In this document: positions 45,536 to 54,800 of the stretch, piece after piece | Layout of the letters: each line of letters starts with the position of its first letter | How positions within the stretch are numbered: the stretch's first letter is position 1 | Source of the DNA: Geothrix sp. 21YS21S-4 | GTDB taxonomy: Bacteria > Acidobacteriota > Holophagae > Holophagales > Holophagaceae | Assembly: GCF_030845995.1 (NCBI RefSeq) | Contig: NZ_CP132719.1 | Span: 2,728,001-2,792,000 of the forward strand | Length of the DNA stretch: 64,000 bases | Direction: 5' to 3' | Notes under the pieces: model-generated | Databases searched by the model: none | Seen by the model: only the letters and a program-made list of their open reading frames with translations | Told to the model about the DNA's origin: nothing | Made by a program: the position numbers and the translations under genes

Positions 45536-45925
45536 ACCTGAGGTCACCCAGATCACCGCGCTGTCGGTAGTCCCACCCGACACGGAAGCGGCGAACGTCC
45601 AAACCTCGCCGGGTTTCAATACAGCGGTATTCGGGCTAACGATCACGCCCGAGATGACCGCCTTCACCGTCACCTGCGTGCTGCTCGTCGTGGTCTGATC
45701 CGCCAGGCTCGCGGCCGTCACCGTGAACGTTCCCGCCATGGTCGCGGTGAACACGCCGTTCGCGTCGATGCTCCCCCCGTCGCTCACCGACCACTTCACC
45801 CCCAGCTCCGCCACTCCGCTCACCGTCGAAGTGAACTGCAACGTGGCCCCCGCATTCACCGATGCATTGGCCGGCGAAGGCGTGCTCACTCCGATTGGGT
45901 TGACATTGACCGTCGCCGAACCCGC
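45536..45925 (-). pseudogene. Remnant of an Rhs tip cassette (cassette E)
   Basis: 130 codons match Ig-like repeats 6(end), 7 and most of 8 of the full tip-carrier gene at 51879 (VNPIGVSTPSPANASVNAG ... VKAVISGVIVSPNTAVLKPG), then the similarity stops and the frame runs into unrelated sequence before the CheB-CheR gene. No start, Rhs end or tip remains. It marks the downstream border of the Rhs island and shows a past cassette. Confidence 0.85.
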
Positions 45926-45926
45926 C

Positions 45927-46199
45927 TTAATGGAGCGATTTAGCTCTAAATTTATTAATAAGCAAGTGAAGGATCCCCACAACGCCTAGATTGAATCCAA
46001 ACGGAATAACAGTAAGCCATATGAAGTCAGTAGGGAACACTACTCGCCACGGGATGTAGCTCCAAGGAAGTCCGAGGACGAATATCAATTTATCGAAGCT
46101 CCCATGCCCTCCCCCAAATCCTCCTTGCCCAAAATAGATAACCATTGCACCTGCAAAAAGCACACAACAGGCGATGTAAGCAAATTTGATCATGCGCAT
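45927..46199 (-). CDS. Small membrane protein, putative immunity protein D
   Basis: 90 residues with about three hydrophobic helices (KFAYIACCVLFAGAMVIYF; LIFVLGLPWSYIPW; FIWLTVIPFGFNLGVVGILH). GAAGAGG lies about 7 nt before the ATG. It starts 30 bp after the stop of cassette D, the normal place of an Rhs immunity gene, and its last codons abut the remnant E. AT-rich. A membrane-located protector would suit a lipid-targeting toxin; this is inference, no family recognised. Confidence 0.6.
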   Translation of the reverse strand: MRMIKFAYIACCVLFAGAMVIYFGQGGFGGGHGSFDKLIFVLGLPWSYIPWRVVFPTDFIWLTVIPFGFNLGVVGILHLLINKFRAKSLH

Positions 46200-46229
46200 A
46201 AGGGATCCTCTTCCAATCAATCTAATGGG

Positions 46230-47789
46230 CTAATCGTTCTTTTTCTTTTTCTGATTTTCCTCTGCCTGCTTTTTTCGTTTAGCTTCTGCAGCACCTATCA
46301 CTCTGTAAATCTGATTCGCGATCTTGAGCTTGTCCTCTGCCGTTTTGGCTCGATTGAACTGACCAACAAGCCCTTTGAGCTGATCCCAAGTCACTGCACC
46401 GCCCTTACCACCCCCAATAATCCCCAAGGCTTCACCGAGCTTCTTAAAGGTACCTTCAGCCATTCGATCTGCCTTTGCTGGGTTAGTAGCAGTTTTGTCT
46501 GGAGTGGTACCATCCGACAGATGGCCGTATTTGGCACCATACCCCTCATGAGAGAAACTGTCTTGGTAGGCATGTAGAAAATCTCCCAAGCTTCCCTCCG
46601 TTTTCTCATTACGAAATGACTGCTCAAGCTCTTCACGCCGCTCTGTGGTAGTGAAATGCCAATCTGCGCGAATCGTTTCTCCGCCCCAAACTGTCTTTGG
46701 ATCCCTCGTACCTTCATCTACTGCTTGATTAGCCCGCCCAATTGCCTCGGCGCGTTGTTGTGAGAATCCTGCGGCCCGGGCCAGTACAGTAGTTAGAACC
46801 AAATGAACATCCATTTGGTACATCCCATTCATGTCGATATTCAAAATCGGGTTGTTAGACACGTAGGAATAAATATTCCACTTCTGCGTGAACTCAAAAT
46901 GCTGATCCAATCCCGGGTCGGGACTCAGGAACCTGCCATACCAAGGTGCGTAGAACCTCGCCTGCATATAGATGAGCCCGCTCGGATCCGTCTGCTCGTG
47001 GTTGGTGAAACCCTTCCCGAACTTCGCCGCGCTAGTCGCATCTGTCAAAGACTCGCCGAATGGCAGGAATTTCTGCTCGGATTCTACCACTCCGCTTCCA
47101 TTGACAATGAATCGTGGACTCCCGAGATGATCGGTCAGGGTGTAGTGAGCGCCCTGGGCATCCACCTCCGCGATCTCCCGCGTGCCCACGTACACCACAT
47201 CCCGCGTCCACCTCACCACCCAGCCTTTTACTCGAATGGAGGCTAGCCCATTCTTGGCTGAGTCCTGGAGGCTGGTGGCGGTGATCGTGTAGTTTCCTGA
47301 TTCCGCGGGCGCCGTGAACGTGCCATCCGCGGCGATGCTTCCGCCGGAGGCTGTCCACTTCACCCCGCTGTCCGTGATCCCAAGACCCGACACCGACGCC
47401 GCGAACTTCAGAACTTCCCCGGGTTTCAATACCGCCGTATTCGGCGTCACGGTCACACTCGATATCACAGCCTTCACCGTCACCTGCGTGCTGCTGGTCT
47501 TGGTCTGATCCGCTACGCTCGCGGCCGTCACGATGAACGTTCCCGCCATGGTCGCGGTGAACACCCCGTTCGCGTCGATGCTCCCCCCGCCGCTCACCGA
47601 CCACTTCACCCCCGACTCCGCCGCCCCGCTCACCGTCGAAGTGAACCGCAACGTATCCCCCGCATTCACGGATGCATTGGCCGGCGATGGCGTGCTCACT
47701 CCGATTGGGCTGACATTGACCGTCGCGGAACCCGCCTTGCTCCCGTCCTGCGTACTGGTCGCAGTTACCGTGTAGATTCCTTCCACCAA
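46230..47789 (-). CDS. Displaced Rhs tip cassette D: Ig-like repeats, Rhs end, toxin tip
   Basis: 519 codons. Residues 1-188 repeat the end of Ig-like repeat 6, repeat 7 and repeat 8 of the full gene at 51879; 189-323 are the Rhs end (HLGSPRF, YMQARFYAPWYGRFLSPDPG); 324-519 form a distinct tip. No signal peptide or ribosome site: the first Met is simply the first in the frame, so it is probably silent or fed by recombination. The tip has VLTTVLARAAGFS, DWHF and LGDFLHAYQDSFSHEG, resembling DUF6765 or zinc-dependent phospholipase C-like metal enzymes, and ends in a Lys-rich tail. Toxicity is inferred. Confidence 0.75.
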   Translation of the reverse strand: MVEGIYTVTATSTQDGSKAGSATVNVSPIGVSTPSPANASVNAGDTLRFTSTVSGAAESGVKWSVSGGGSIDANGVFTATMAGTFIVTAASVADQTKTSSTQVTVKAVISSVTVTPNTAVLKPGEVLKFAASVSGLGITDSGVKWTASGGSIAADGTFTAPAESGNYTITATSLQDSAKNGLASIRVKGWVVRWTRDVVYVGTREIAEVDAQGAHYTLTDHLGSPRFIVNGSGVVESEQKFLPFGESLTDATSAAKFGKGFTNHEQTDPSGLIYMQARFYAPWYGRFLSPDPGLDQHFEFTQKWNIYSYVSNNPILNIDMNGMYQMDVHLVLTTVLARAAGFSQQRAEAIGRANQAVDEGTRDPKTVWGGETIRADWHFTTTERREELEQSFRNEKTEGSLGDFLHAYQDSFSHEGYGAKYGHLSDGTTPDKTATNPAKADRMAEGTFKKLGEALGIIGGGKGGAVTWDQLKGLVGQFNRAKTAEDKLKIANQIYRVIGAAEAKRKKQAEENQKKKKND

Positions 47790-47851
47790 AGGCCGTGGCT
47801 ACTAGGCTTGAGTTAGTTGGAGCGGGAAGGGTCAGATGTCAAGCAAGGCAC

Positions 47852-48202
47852 TCAGTAGCGAGAGATCAAAGCTGCCCATATTGATCCAGAAATGATCGGT
47901 GGGGAAAAATGCAATATATTCATATATTTTGGCAATATGGGCCGAATCCAGATGGAGATAAGTCCTTTTACTACAACAACCGCTCCCAAATAGAGAATAA
48001 AGGACCTTTCATTTTTGAATAAGAGTCCGCCAATCAACAAAATCGCAAGCCACCCCAGCGTATCAATCAAAATAATAGCGAAAAACTTCCCCCATTTTAG
48101 ATGTTGTGGGCTTGCTCGGCATTGCTTTATGAACAAAAAATACATCACAAACAAAGCAAGCCCGTATAATTGAAGCAAAATAAATAGGGTCTCGCTGTTC
48201 AT
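47852..48202 (-). CDS. Membrane protein, putative immunity protein C
   Basis: 116 residues with three hydrophobic helices (LFILLQLYGLALFVMYFLFI; FFAIILIDTLGWLAILLIGG; FILYLGAVVVVKGLISIWI). Its ATG overlaps the stop of tip C (ATGA), so it is coupled to it. Very AT-rich against the surrounding Rhs DNA. No known family; immunity role inferred from position. Confidence 0.6.
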   Translation of the reverse strand: MNSETLFILLQLYGLALFVMYFLFIKQCRASPQHLKWGKFFAIILIDTLGWLAILLIGGLLFKNERSFILYLGAVVVVKGLISIWIRPILPKYMNILHFSPPIISGSIWAALISRY

Positions 48203-48528
48203 TGCTTTTCCTTTTTGACATCAACGATGGTTAATCCGACTTTGAGCCCTGCAAAGATCTTTACTGTAGCTAATGTGAATCCTCCCTGGTCTCGACTCAC
48301 AACCTTTGCTTCTGCCCCGACACTAACCTGTCCACCAATTTCACCACTCAACAAGATGACTTTATAGTCCCCCACGCTCGAGATCACCGCCTTCACCATC
48401 ACCTGCGTGCTGCCGGTCTTCGTTTGATCCGCCACGCTCGCGGCCGTCACCGTGAACGTTCCCGCCATGGTCGCGGCGAACAGCCTGTTCGCGTCGATGC
48501 TTCCCCCGCCGCTCACCGACCACTTCAT
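48199..48528 (-). pseudogene. Rhs cassette C remnant: Ig-like repeat fused to a short tip
   Basis: 109 codons: about 50 match repeat 7 and the first residues of repeat 8 (VKAVISSV), then the frame passes directly into a 57-residue AT-rich tail (GEIGGQVSVGAEAKVVSRDQ) unlike the other tips. The Rhs end is missing, so a deletion or recombination joined the stalk to the end of a tip. Still coupled to a putative immunity gene. Probably inactive as toxin. Confidence 0.65.
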
Positions 48529-48542
48529 GTTCTCGCCTCAGC

Positions 48543-48576
48543 CCCACAAAACAAAGCCCACCATCACGGCGGGCTT
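48543..48576 (-). terminator. Terminator after the DUF2283 gene
   Basis: AAGCCCGCC/GGTGGGCTT on the minus strand (one G-U pair, 5-nt loop), then TGTTTTG. It lies 61 bp past the stop at 48637 and separates cassettes B and C. Confidence 0.65.
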
Positions 48577-48636
48577 GCAGGCTGGCTACTGGAGTTGTTC
48601 AGGCAAGGGATAACCTGATTTGCAAATCCTGTTCAG

Positions 48637-48837
48637 TTATACAAACTCAATTCCGACCACCACACCATCTACGTTTAGATCAAGCGCAATCTCAACACCT
48701 GATGCCGTAGGGAAGACCTCCGTTCGGTCCACAACATTCTGTGTATCTGAAAATGTGAGATAGAGGGATCCCTCCACATTGCCTGCCGCGCGATCTCGGT
48801 TTGCAAGTTTCAATAGATCATTAATATTTATCTTCAT
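48637..48837 (-). CDS. DUF2283-family small protein, putative immunity/antitoxin B
   Basis: 66 residues with the DUF2283 pattern: LYLTFSDTQNVVDRTEVF and the closing EIALDLNVDGVVVGIEF. DUF2283 proteins are known partners of DUF4258 proteins in toxin-antitoxin pairs, and here the gene starts one base after a DUF4258 gene, with AGGAAA upstream. It is therefore the likely neutraliser of tip B. Confidence 0.78.
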   Translation of the reverse strand: MKININDLLKLANRDRAAGNVEGSLYLTFSDTQNVVDRTEVFPTASGVEIALDLNVDGVVVGIEFV

Positions 48838-48838
48838 C

Positions 48839-49366
48839 TTATTTCCTCACGAATCTTTCGGTTCCGTCTGCCAATTTGACTGCATCGTTGAATTTTGACC
48901 TGACCATGGTGGTTACAACATTCCCACCGGCTTGCTTACTTGTTGCGACTTGTAGAACCTTACCATTCGCTGTTTGCACCACATGCGTAAAGGTATTGTT
49001 CAGCTTATCGAAATAGGTGGTCCCCTTCTCAACCGCCGTAGTTACTGCCTCCTGAGAAACACCTCTTTCAGCCATTCTCTCAAGAGCATGAGCACTAAAG
49101 CTAAGGGGTGATTGTGGATTCTCCACTTGTTGGGCGACAGCCTGAACTTCCTGCTGGACCACTGGAGCAGCTTGCGACCCCTTTGAGAACAGGTCTTTGG
49201 CTCCCTGCCAGGCGGCTGCCCCAGTTGAAGTCAACCATCCGAGGGCAGCACGCCCACCTCCCGCTATGGCTGCACCCAACGGTGATGTCGCCACCCCTCC
49301 AGTAACAAGGGCTGCTGTAGCCATTCCCCCAGCCACGGTGCGCTGCTGCTGCTCCTGAGCAACCAT
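48839..49366 (-). CDS. Rhs tip B with DUF4258 putative RNase domain, cut from its core by an IS
   Basis: 175 codons from the first Met; the frame stays open upstream (TQSEIPAARAERM) to the IS200-type element. Residues 1-85 are a Gly/Ala-rich linker typical of Rhs tips. Residues 85-175 form a DUF4258 domain: FSAHALERMAERGVSQEAV, then GTTYFDKLNNTFTHVV and VLQVATSK. DUF4258 is regarded as an RNase-type (BECR-like) toxin. The Rhs core that once preceded it ends at 50047 on the other side of the insertion, so the tip can no longer be delivered; internal translation would act as a plain toxin-antitoxin unit with the next gene. Confidence 0.72.
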   Translation of the reverse strand: MVAQEQQQRTVAGGMATAALVTGGVATSPLGAAIAGGGRAALGWLTSTGAAAWQGAKDLFSKGSQAAPVVQQEVQAVAQQVENPQSPLSFSAHALERMAERGVSQEAVTTAVEKGTTYFDKLNNTFTHVVQTANGKVLQVATSKQAGGNVVTTMVRSKFNDAVKLADGTERFVRK

Positions 49367-49404
49367 CCGCTCTGCCCGAGCCGCTGGAATTTCAGACTGA
49401 GTAA

Positions 49405-50046
49405 ATATCCCCCGGCAGAGCCGGGGGCTTTATCAAGTGAGCCGCTCAAAGCGGCTAAGAGGGGTCGCTAACGCGGCCCCATTTCATCGGTGCCACCTCA
49501 TGGTGGCCACCCCTACCAAGGCAACATCTGCTCCAAGCGCTGGTCCTCCCTTTCTTGTCGACGGATGTATTCCCGCACTGTTGCTTCGTCGCGCCCCACG
49601 GTCGATACGAAATATCCTCGGGCCCAGAAATGCTGCCCAACAAAGTTCCGCTTCCTCTCTCCGTAGACTCGAGCCAGGTGAATGGCGCTCTTCCCCTTGA
49701 TGAATCCGATCACCTGCGATACCGAATACTTCGGTGGAATTGAAATCAGCATATGGACATGGTCACCCATCAGGTGCCCCTCAATGATTCGGCTTTCCTT
49801 CTGCTCTGCCAGCTTCTTCAGGACTTCTCCAAGGTGCGGCCTCAACTTCTCGTAGATCGTCTTCCTCCGACACTTCGGCACAAAGACCACGTGGTACTTA
49901 CACTCCCATCTGGAGTGGCTTAGACTTTCTTCTGAGTCCATCTCAGTTCTCCTCATGTGTGCTTGGCGGCTCACATGAAGATTTCTGCGGTGGACTCCTG
50001 TATATGTCAAACATCTACTGCCTCCCCGGCACAGCCGGGGGCTTTC
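49405..50046 (-). mobile_element. IS200/IS605-family insertion sequence
   Basis: About 640 bp containing one Y1 transposase and bounded by two near-identical hairpins in the same orientation: 49409-49427 (CCCCCGGC/GCCGGGGG) and 50024-50041 (CCCCGGC/GCCGGGG), each next to CTTT. No inverted terminal repeats or target duplication, as expected for this family. A further hairpin AGCCGCT/AGCGGCT lies at 49439-49455. It interrupts Rhs cassette B just after the Rhs end. Exact ends are uncertain by a few bases. Confidence 0.85.
49513..49941 (-). CDS. tnpA: IS200/IS605-type Y1 transposase TnpA
   Basis: 142 residues, the normal TnpA length. HUH motif in HLMGDHVHMLISIPP, catalytic Tyr in FWARGYFVSTVGRDEATVRE. 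Single-strand transposition with hairpin ends. ATG at 49941 has GAGGAG 7 nt upstream. Appears intact, so the element may still move; no tnpB is present. Confidence 0.93.
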   Translation of the reverse strand: MDSEESLSHSRWECKYHVVFVPKCRRKTIYEKLRPHLGEVLKKLAEQKESRIIEGHLMGDHVHMLISIPPKYSVSQVIGFIKGKSAIHLARVYGERKRNFVGQHFWARGYFVSTVGRDEATVREYIRRQEREDQRLEQMLPW

Positions 50047-51228
50047 CTATGAGTTGGTAAGGCTAAGAACACGCATCTGAGGCATATCAGCGATGGGATA
50101 GTCTTCCATCCCATTAGGGTCGATGTGCGTTACAGAGTTATTACGCACATACGAGTAAATATTCCAGCTCTGCGTCTCTTCAAAGTGCTGATCCCGCGCC
50201 GGGTCGGGACTCAGGAACCTGCCATACCAAGGCGCGTAGAATCTCGCCTGCATATAGATGAGCCCGCTTAGATCCGTTTGCTCATGGTTCGTGAAACCCT
50301 TGCCGAACTTTGCCGCGCTAATAGCATCTGTCAAAGATTCACCGAAGGGCAGGAATTTCTGCTCGGATTCTACCTGACCTTGTCCATTCACGATAAATCG
50401 GGGGCTCCCCAAGTGATCCGTCAGCGTGTAATGGGCGCCCTGGGCATCCACCTCCGCGATCTCCCGCGGGCCCACGTACACCACGTCTCGCGTCCACCTC
50501 ACCACCCAGCCTTTTACTCGAATGGAGGCTAGCCCACTCTTGGCTGAGTCCTGGAGGCTGGTGGCGGTGATCGTGTAGTTTCCTGATTCCGCCGGCGCCG
50601 TGAACGTGCCATCCGCGGCGATGCTTCCGCCGGAGGCGGTCCACTTCACCCCGCTATCCGTAATCCCAAGACCCGACACCGACGCCGCGAACTTCAGAAC
50701 TTCCCCGGGTTTCAATACCGCCGTATTCGGCGTCACGGTCACGCTCGATATCACAGCCTTCACCGTCACCTGCGTGCTGCTGGTCTTGGTCTGATCTGCC
50801 CGGCTCGCGGCCGTCACGGTGAACGTTCCCGCCATGGTCGCGGTGAACACCCCGTTCGCGTCGATGCTTCCCCCGCCGCTCACCGACCACTTCACCCCCA
50901 ACTCCGCCGCCCCGCTCACCGTCGAAGTGAACCGCAACGTATCCCCCGCATTCACCGATGCATTGGCCGGCGAAGGCGTGCTCACTCCGATTGGGCTGAC
51001 ATTAACGGTCGCGGAGCCGGTCTTGCTCCCATCCTGTGTACTGGTCGCAGTTACCGTGTAGAGTCCTTCCACCAAAGGGGCAATGTAGATTCCGCTCCCA
51101 TTGATGCTTCCTCCGCTGGCGCTCCAGCTCACCGCCCCGCTGGGAGCGCCCACACCTGAGACCGTCGCCGCAAACGTCGTCGATTCCCCCGCCTTCAGGC
51201 TGATGGTCGACGGGCTCAGCCTTACCTC
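50047..51228 (-). pseudogene. Displaced Rhs cassette B core, interrupted by the IS
   Basis: From about 51228 the sequence follows Ig-like repeats 6, 7 and 8 of the full gene, then the Rhs end up to YVRNNSVTHIDPNGM, and stops inside the IS edge after MRVLSLTNS. The first Met (51153) is internal to repeat 6 with no ribosome site or signal peptide. Roughly nine of ten bases match the full gene in the compared Rhs-end part. Its tip is the DUF4258 protein beyond the IS. Confidence 0.8.
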
Positions 51229-51273
51229 CTGATGAAGATTAGGAGGTGCATGAAGGAGAAGAAAAGGACCCTA

Positions 51274-51882
51274 TTATTGCGGCATCTTGATGCTAATAGA
51301 GTCTTCACATCCATCAGAAGAATGCGATTCATCTAAGGGCTCTCTCTCATCAAAACGGGGGTCCTTTTCGACCATTTTCTCCAACTCCTGGACGCACCGT
51401 ATGAGTCGATCTACTTGTTTTGTTGTGAGCGATTTTTTCTCAAACTCGGTTCTTTCCCCAAATTTATCTGAGATTCGATGTGCTAGCCCCTTCTCTATGA
51501 AAAGTAATTTGATACGATCCGAGTCTGAAATATCCTTGGTCCCTTTAGTATATATAAATATGACATCAGTTATTACCTTCGACCAATGCCCTGTAGAGAC
51601 CCAGCTATCCCCGTGGAAGGATAGAGGTCGTCCCTTCACCCGAGCAGTATCCACACAGGCAAGGCGAGCAAGAGTTTGTAATGCTTCTCTGTGTGTGATG
51701 TGCCCTTTTCTCCATGAAATATAGACACAATCAGATACGTTTTCTATTTTATCTATTTTTATCTTACTGAAATCCAATTTAATAGTCGCAGAATTTATCT
51801 CTAAGAGAAGAGGTGGGGCTAGGGAAGGTGGTTTAGGAATAGGCTGAATCATTGCAGCAACCATCAAGAATGAGTGAATCAT
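51274..51882 (-). CDS. Putative immunity protein A
   Basis: 202 residues, no family recognised. A short hydrophobic N-terminus (MIHSFLMVAAMIQPIP) could be a weak signal peptide, then an alpha/beta sequence with DSWVSTGHWSKVITDVIFIY. Its ATG overlaps the stop of the tip-A carrier (ATGA), so it is translated with it. AT-rich against the GC-rich stalk and core, suggesting transfer with the tip. Immunity role inferred from position. Confidence 0.65.
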   Translation of the reverse strand: MIHSFLMVAAMIQPIPKPPSLAPPLLLEINSATIKLDFSKIKIDKIENVSDCVYISWRKGHITHREALQTLARLACVDTARVKGRPLSFHGDSWVSTGHWSKVITDVIFIYTKGTKDISDSDRIKLLFIEKGLAHRISDKFGERTEFEKKSLTTKQVDRLIRCVQELEKMVEKDPRFDEREPLDESHSSDGCEDSISIKMPQ

Positions 51883-54800
51883 TTTCTCTCCTCCTTCTCC
51901 TTCGCCTCTTCAGCTTTCTCAATTTCTCGCCTCTCTCGCTCTTGTTGGACGCGAGTATCGAACTCTGATTTGATTGCTTTCGTAGCAGTTACAGCACTCT
52001 TAACCGCATCAGAATTCAGACCGTCTTTTTCACTTTGCTGTTCAGCGTTGTGATGATCCAAGGCATCCCCTAAATGTATCAATCCACCCCATACCTGGAA
52101 TTCTTCATGCTGTGGACTCGTCATATCTTGAACAAGATGGGTCACTTTACCCAGTTCTGCCATGGCACCTTTGTGATCGCCATCGGCTTCCTTTTGAACG
52201 GCTGAAGCCATGGCCTTTTCCTTATATGCCATCGCGGCCTTTTGCGCCTCTTCAGGTGTCTGTTTAGGCGACCTCATCCCATGCTGGTATGAATTCTTCT
52301 GCGACTGGGCTCCATGTAAGAGCGTAGTTCTTCCCCCGTCTACCCTCAAACTTGATCTATTAATCAATTTTAGATCTTTACCAGAAAAGACCTGCCGATT
52401 AATCAACTCATGCGTGGGAGTGGACCATTGTCCCGTAAAATCAACATTAGATACTGGCCCATTACGCACATAGCTATAAATATTCCAACTCTGCGTCTCT
52501 TCAAAGTGCTGATCCCGCGCCGGATCGGGACTCAGGAACCTGCCATACCAAGGAGCGTAAAACCGGGCTTGCATGTAGATGAGCCCGCTGGGATCAGTCT
52601 GCTCGTGGTTGGTAAAGCCTTTGGCGAACTTTGCCGCGCTAGTCGCATCTGTCAAAGACTCGCCGAAGGGCAGGAATTTCTGCTCGGATTCTACCTGACC
52701 TTGTCCATTCACGATGAACCGGGGGCTCCCCAGATGATCGGTCAGGGTGTAGTGAGCACCCTGGGTATCCACCTCCGCGATCTCCCGCGTTCCCACGTAC
52801 ACCACGTCCCGGGTCCACTTTACGACCCATCCCTTCACACGAATGGAGGCGAGCCCACTCTTGGCTGAGTCCTGGAGGCTGGTGGCGATGACCGTATAGT
52901 TTCCCGACTCGGCCGGCGCCGTGAACGTGCCATCCGCAGCGATGCTTCCGCCTGAGGCGGTCCACTTCACGCCGCTATCCGTGATCCCGAGACCCGACAC
53001 CGAAGCTGCGAACTTCAAACTCTCGCCGGGTTTCAACACAGCCGTATTCGGCGTCACATTCACGCTCGAGATCACAGCCTTCACCGTCACCTGCGTGCTG
53101 CTCGTCTTGGTCTGATCCGCTACGCTCGCGGCCGTCACGGTGAACGTTCCCGCCATGGTCGCGGTGAACACCCCGTTCGCGTCGATGCTCCCCCCGCCGC
53201 TCACCGACCACTTCACCCCCGACTCCGCCGCCCCGCTCACCGTCGAAGTGAACCGCAACGTATCCCCCGCATTCACCGATGCATTGGCCGGCGAAGGCGT
53301 GCTCACTCCGATTGGGCTGACATTGACCGTCGCCGAACCTGTCTTGCTGCCGTCCTGAGTGCTCCGGGCCGTGACGGTGTACTGACCTTCCACGAGCGGC
53401 GCCGTATAGGCCCCACTCCCATTGATGCTCCCTCCGCTGACGCTCCAGCTCACCGCCCCGCTGGGACCGCCCACACCCGAGACCGTCGCCGCAAACGTCG
53501 TCGATTCCCCCGCCTTCAGGCTGATGGTCGACGGACTCACACTCACCCCGTTGACCACCGAATTCACCGTCACGTTCGTGCTGGCCTTGGCATTTGAATC
53601 CGCCAGGCTCTCCGCCGTCACCGTGAACGTCCCCGCCGCCGTCGCCGTGAACAGCCCCGAGGCGCTGATGCTTCCGCCTCCGCTCACGGACCACTTCACG
53701 CCCATCTCCACGGCATTGCTCACCACCGCCGCGAATTGCAGGGTGCTTCCCGCATTCACGGAGCCGTTCGTCGGCGTCGGGGTGCTCACGGAGATGGCCC
53801 CCACATTCACCGTGGCCGAACCCGTCTTGCTGCCGTCCTGGACGCTGGTGGCGATGACGCTATAGCTCCCCCCCGCGATGGGTGCCGTGTAGACCCCGCT
53901 GCCGCTGATGCTTCCGCCCGTGGCGTTCCAGGTGACGGCCCCGTTGGGGCCACCCAACCCCGAGACCGTCGCCCCAAACGTCGTCGATTCCCCCGCCTTC
54001 AGGCTGATGGTCGACGGGCTCACGCTCACTCCGCTGACGACTGAATTCACCGTCACGCTCGTGCTGGCGCTCTTGCTGGGATCCACGACGCTGGCCGCCG
54101 TCACCATGAAGGTTCCCGCCGCGGTGGCCGTGAACACGCCGTTCCCATCGATGCTTCCTCCCCCGCTCACGGACCAGTTGATGCCCGCATTCATCGCCCC
54201 GTACACCGTCGCCGCGAACCGGAGGGTGCCCCCCGCGTTCACGGCGCCGTTCGTGGGCGTCGGGGTGCTCACCGAAATGGGTCCCACGGTCACCGTGGCG
54301 GAACCCGCCTTGCTCCCGTTCTGGACGCTGGTGGCCGTCACCGTGTAGCTGCCCGCCGCGATCGGCGCCGTGTAGGCTCCGCTCCCGCTGATGCTCCCCC
54401 CATTGGCGCTCCAGCTCACGCTCTGGCTGGGACCTCCCACCCCCGAGACGGAGGCCGCGAACCCCGTGGATTCCCCGGCCCTCAGGGCGATCGTGGAGGG
54501 ACTGACGCTCACGCCCGTCACCACCGAATTCACGGTCACGGTGGTGCTGGCCACCTTGCTGGCATCCGCGGCGGACGTGGCCGTGACGGTGAACGTGCCC
54601 GCCGTGGTCGCGGTGAACAGGCCGCTCCCGCTGATGCTTCCGCCTCCGCTCACCCACCAGTTCACGCCCGTGTTCACGGCGCCGCTCACGCTGGCCGAGA
54701 ACTGGACGCTGCTTCCCGCGTTCACGGACGGCCCCTGGGGGCTGATCGATGAGATTGAGGCGGGCGTGACGGTGATGGTCCGGGTCGCCGTCGCCGTGCC

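Noticed and set aside
47032-47604. Arg/Gly-rich minus-strand frames inside the Ig-repeat regions (also 52975-53694, 53860-54960)
   Set aside because: Shifted-frame reading of the repeats, not proteins.
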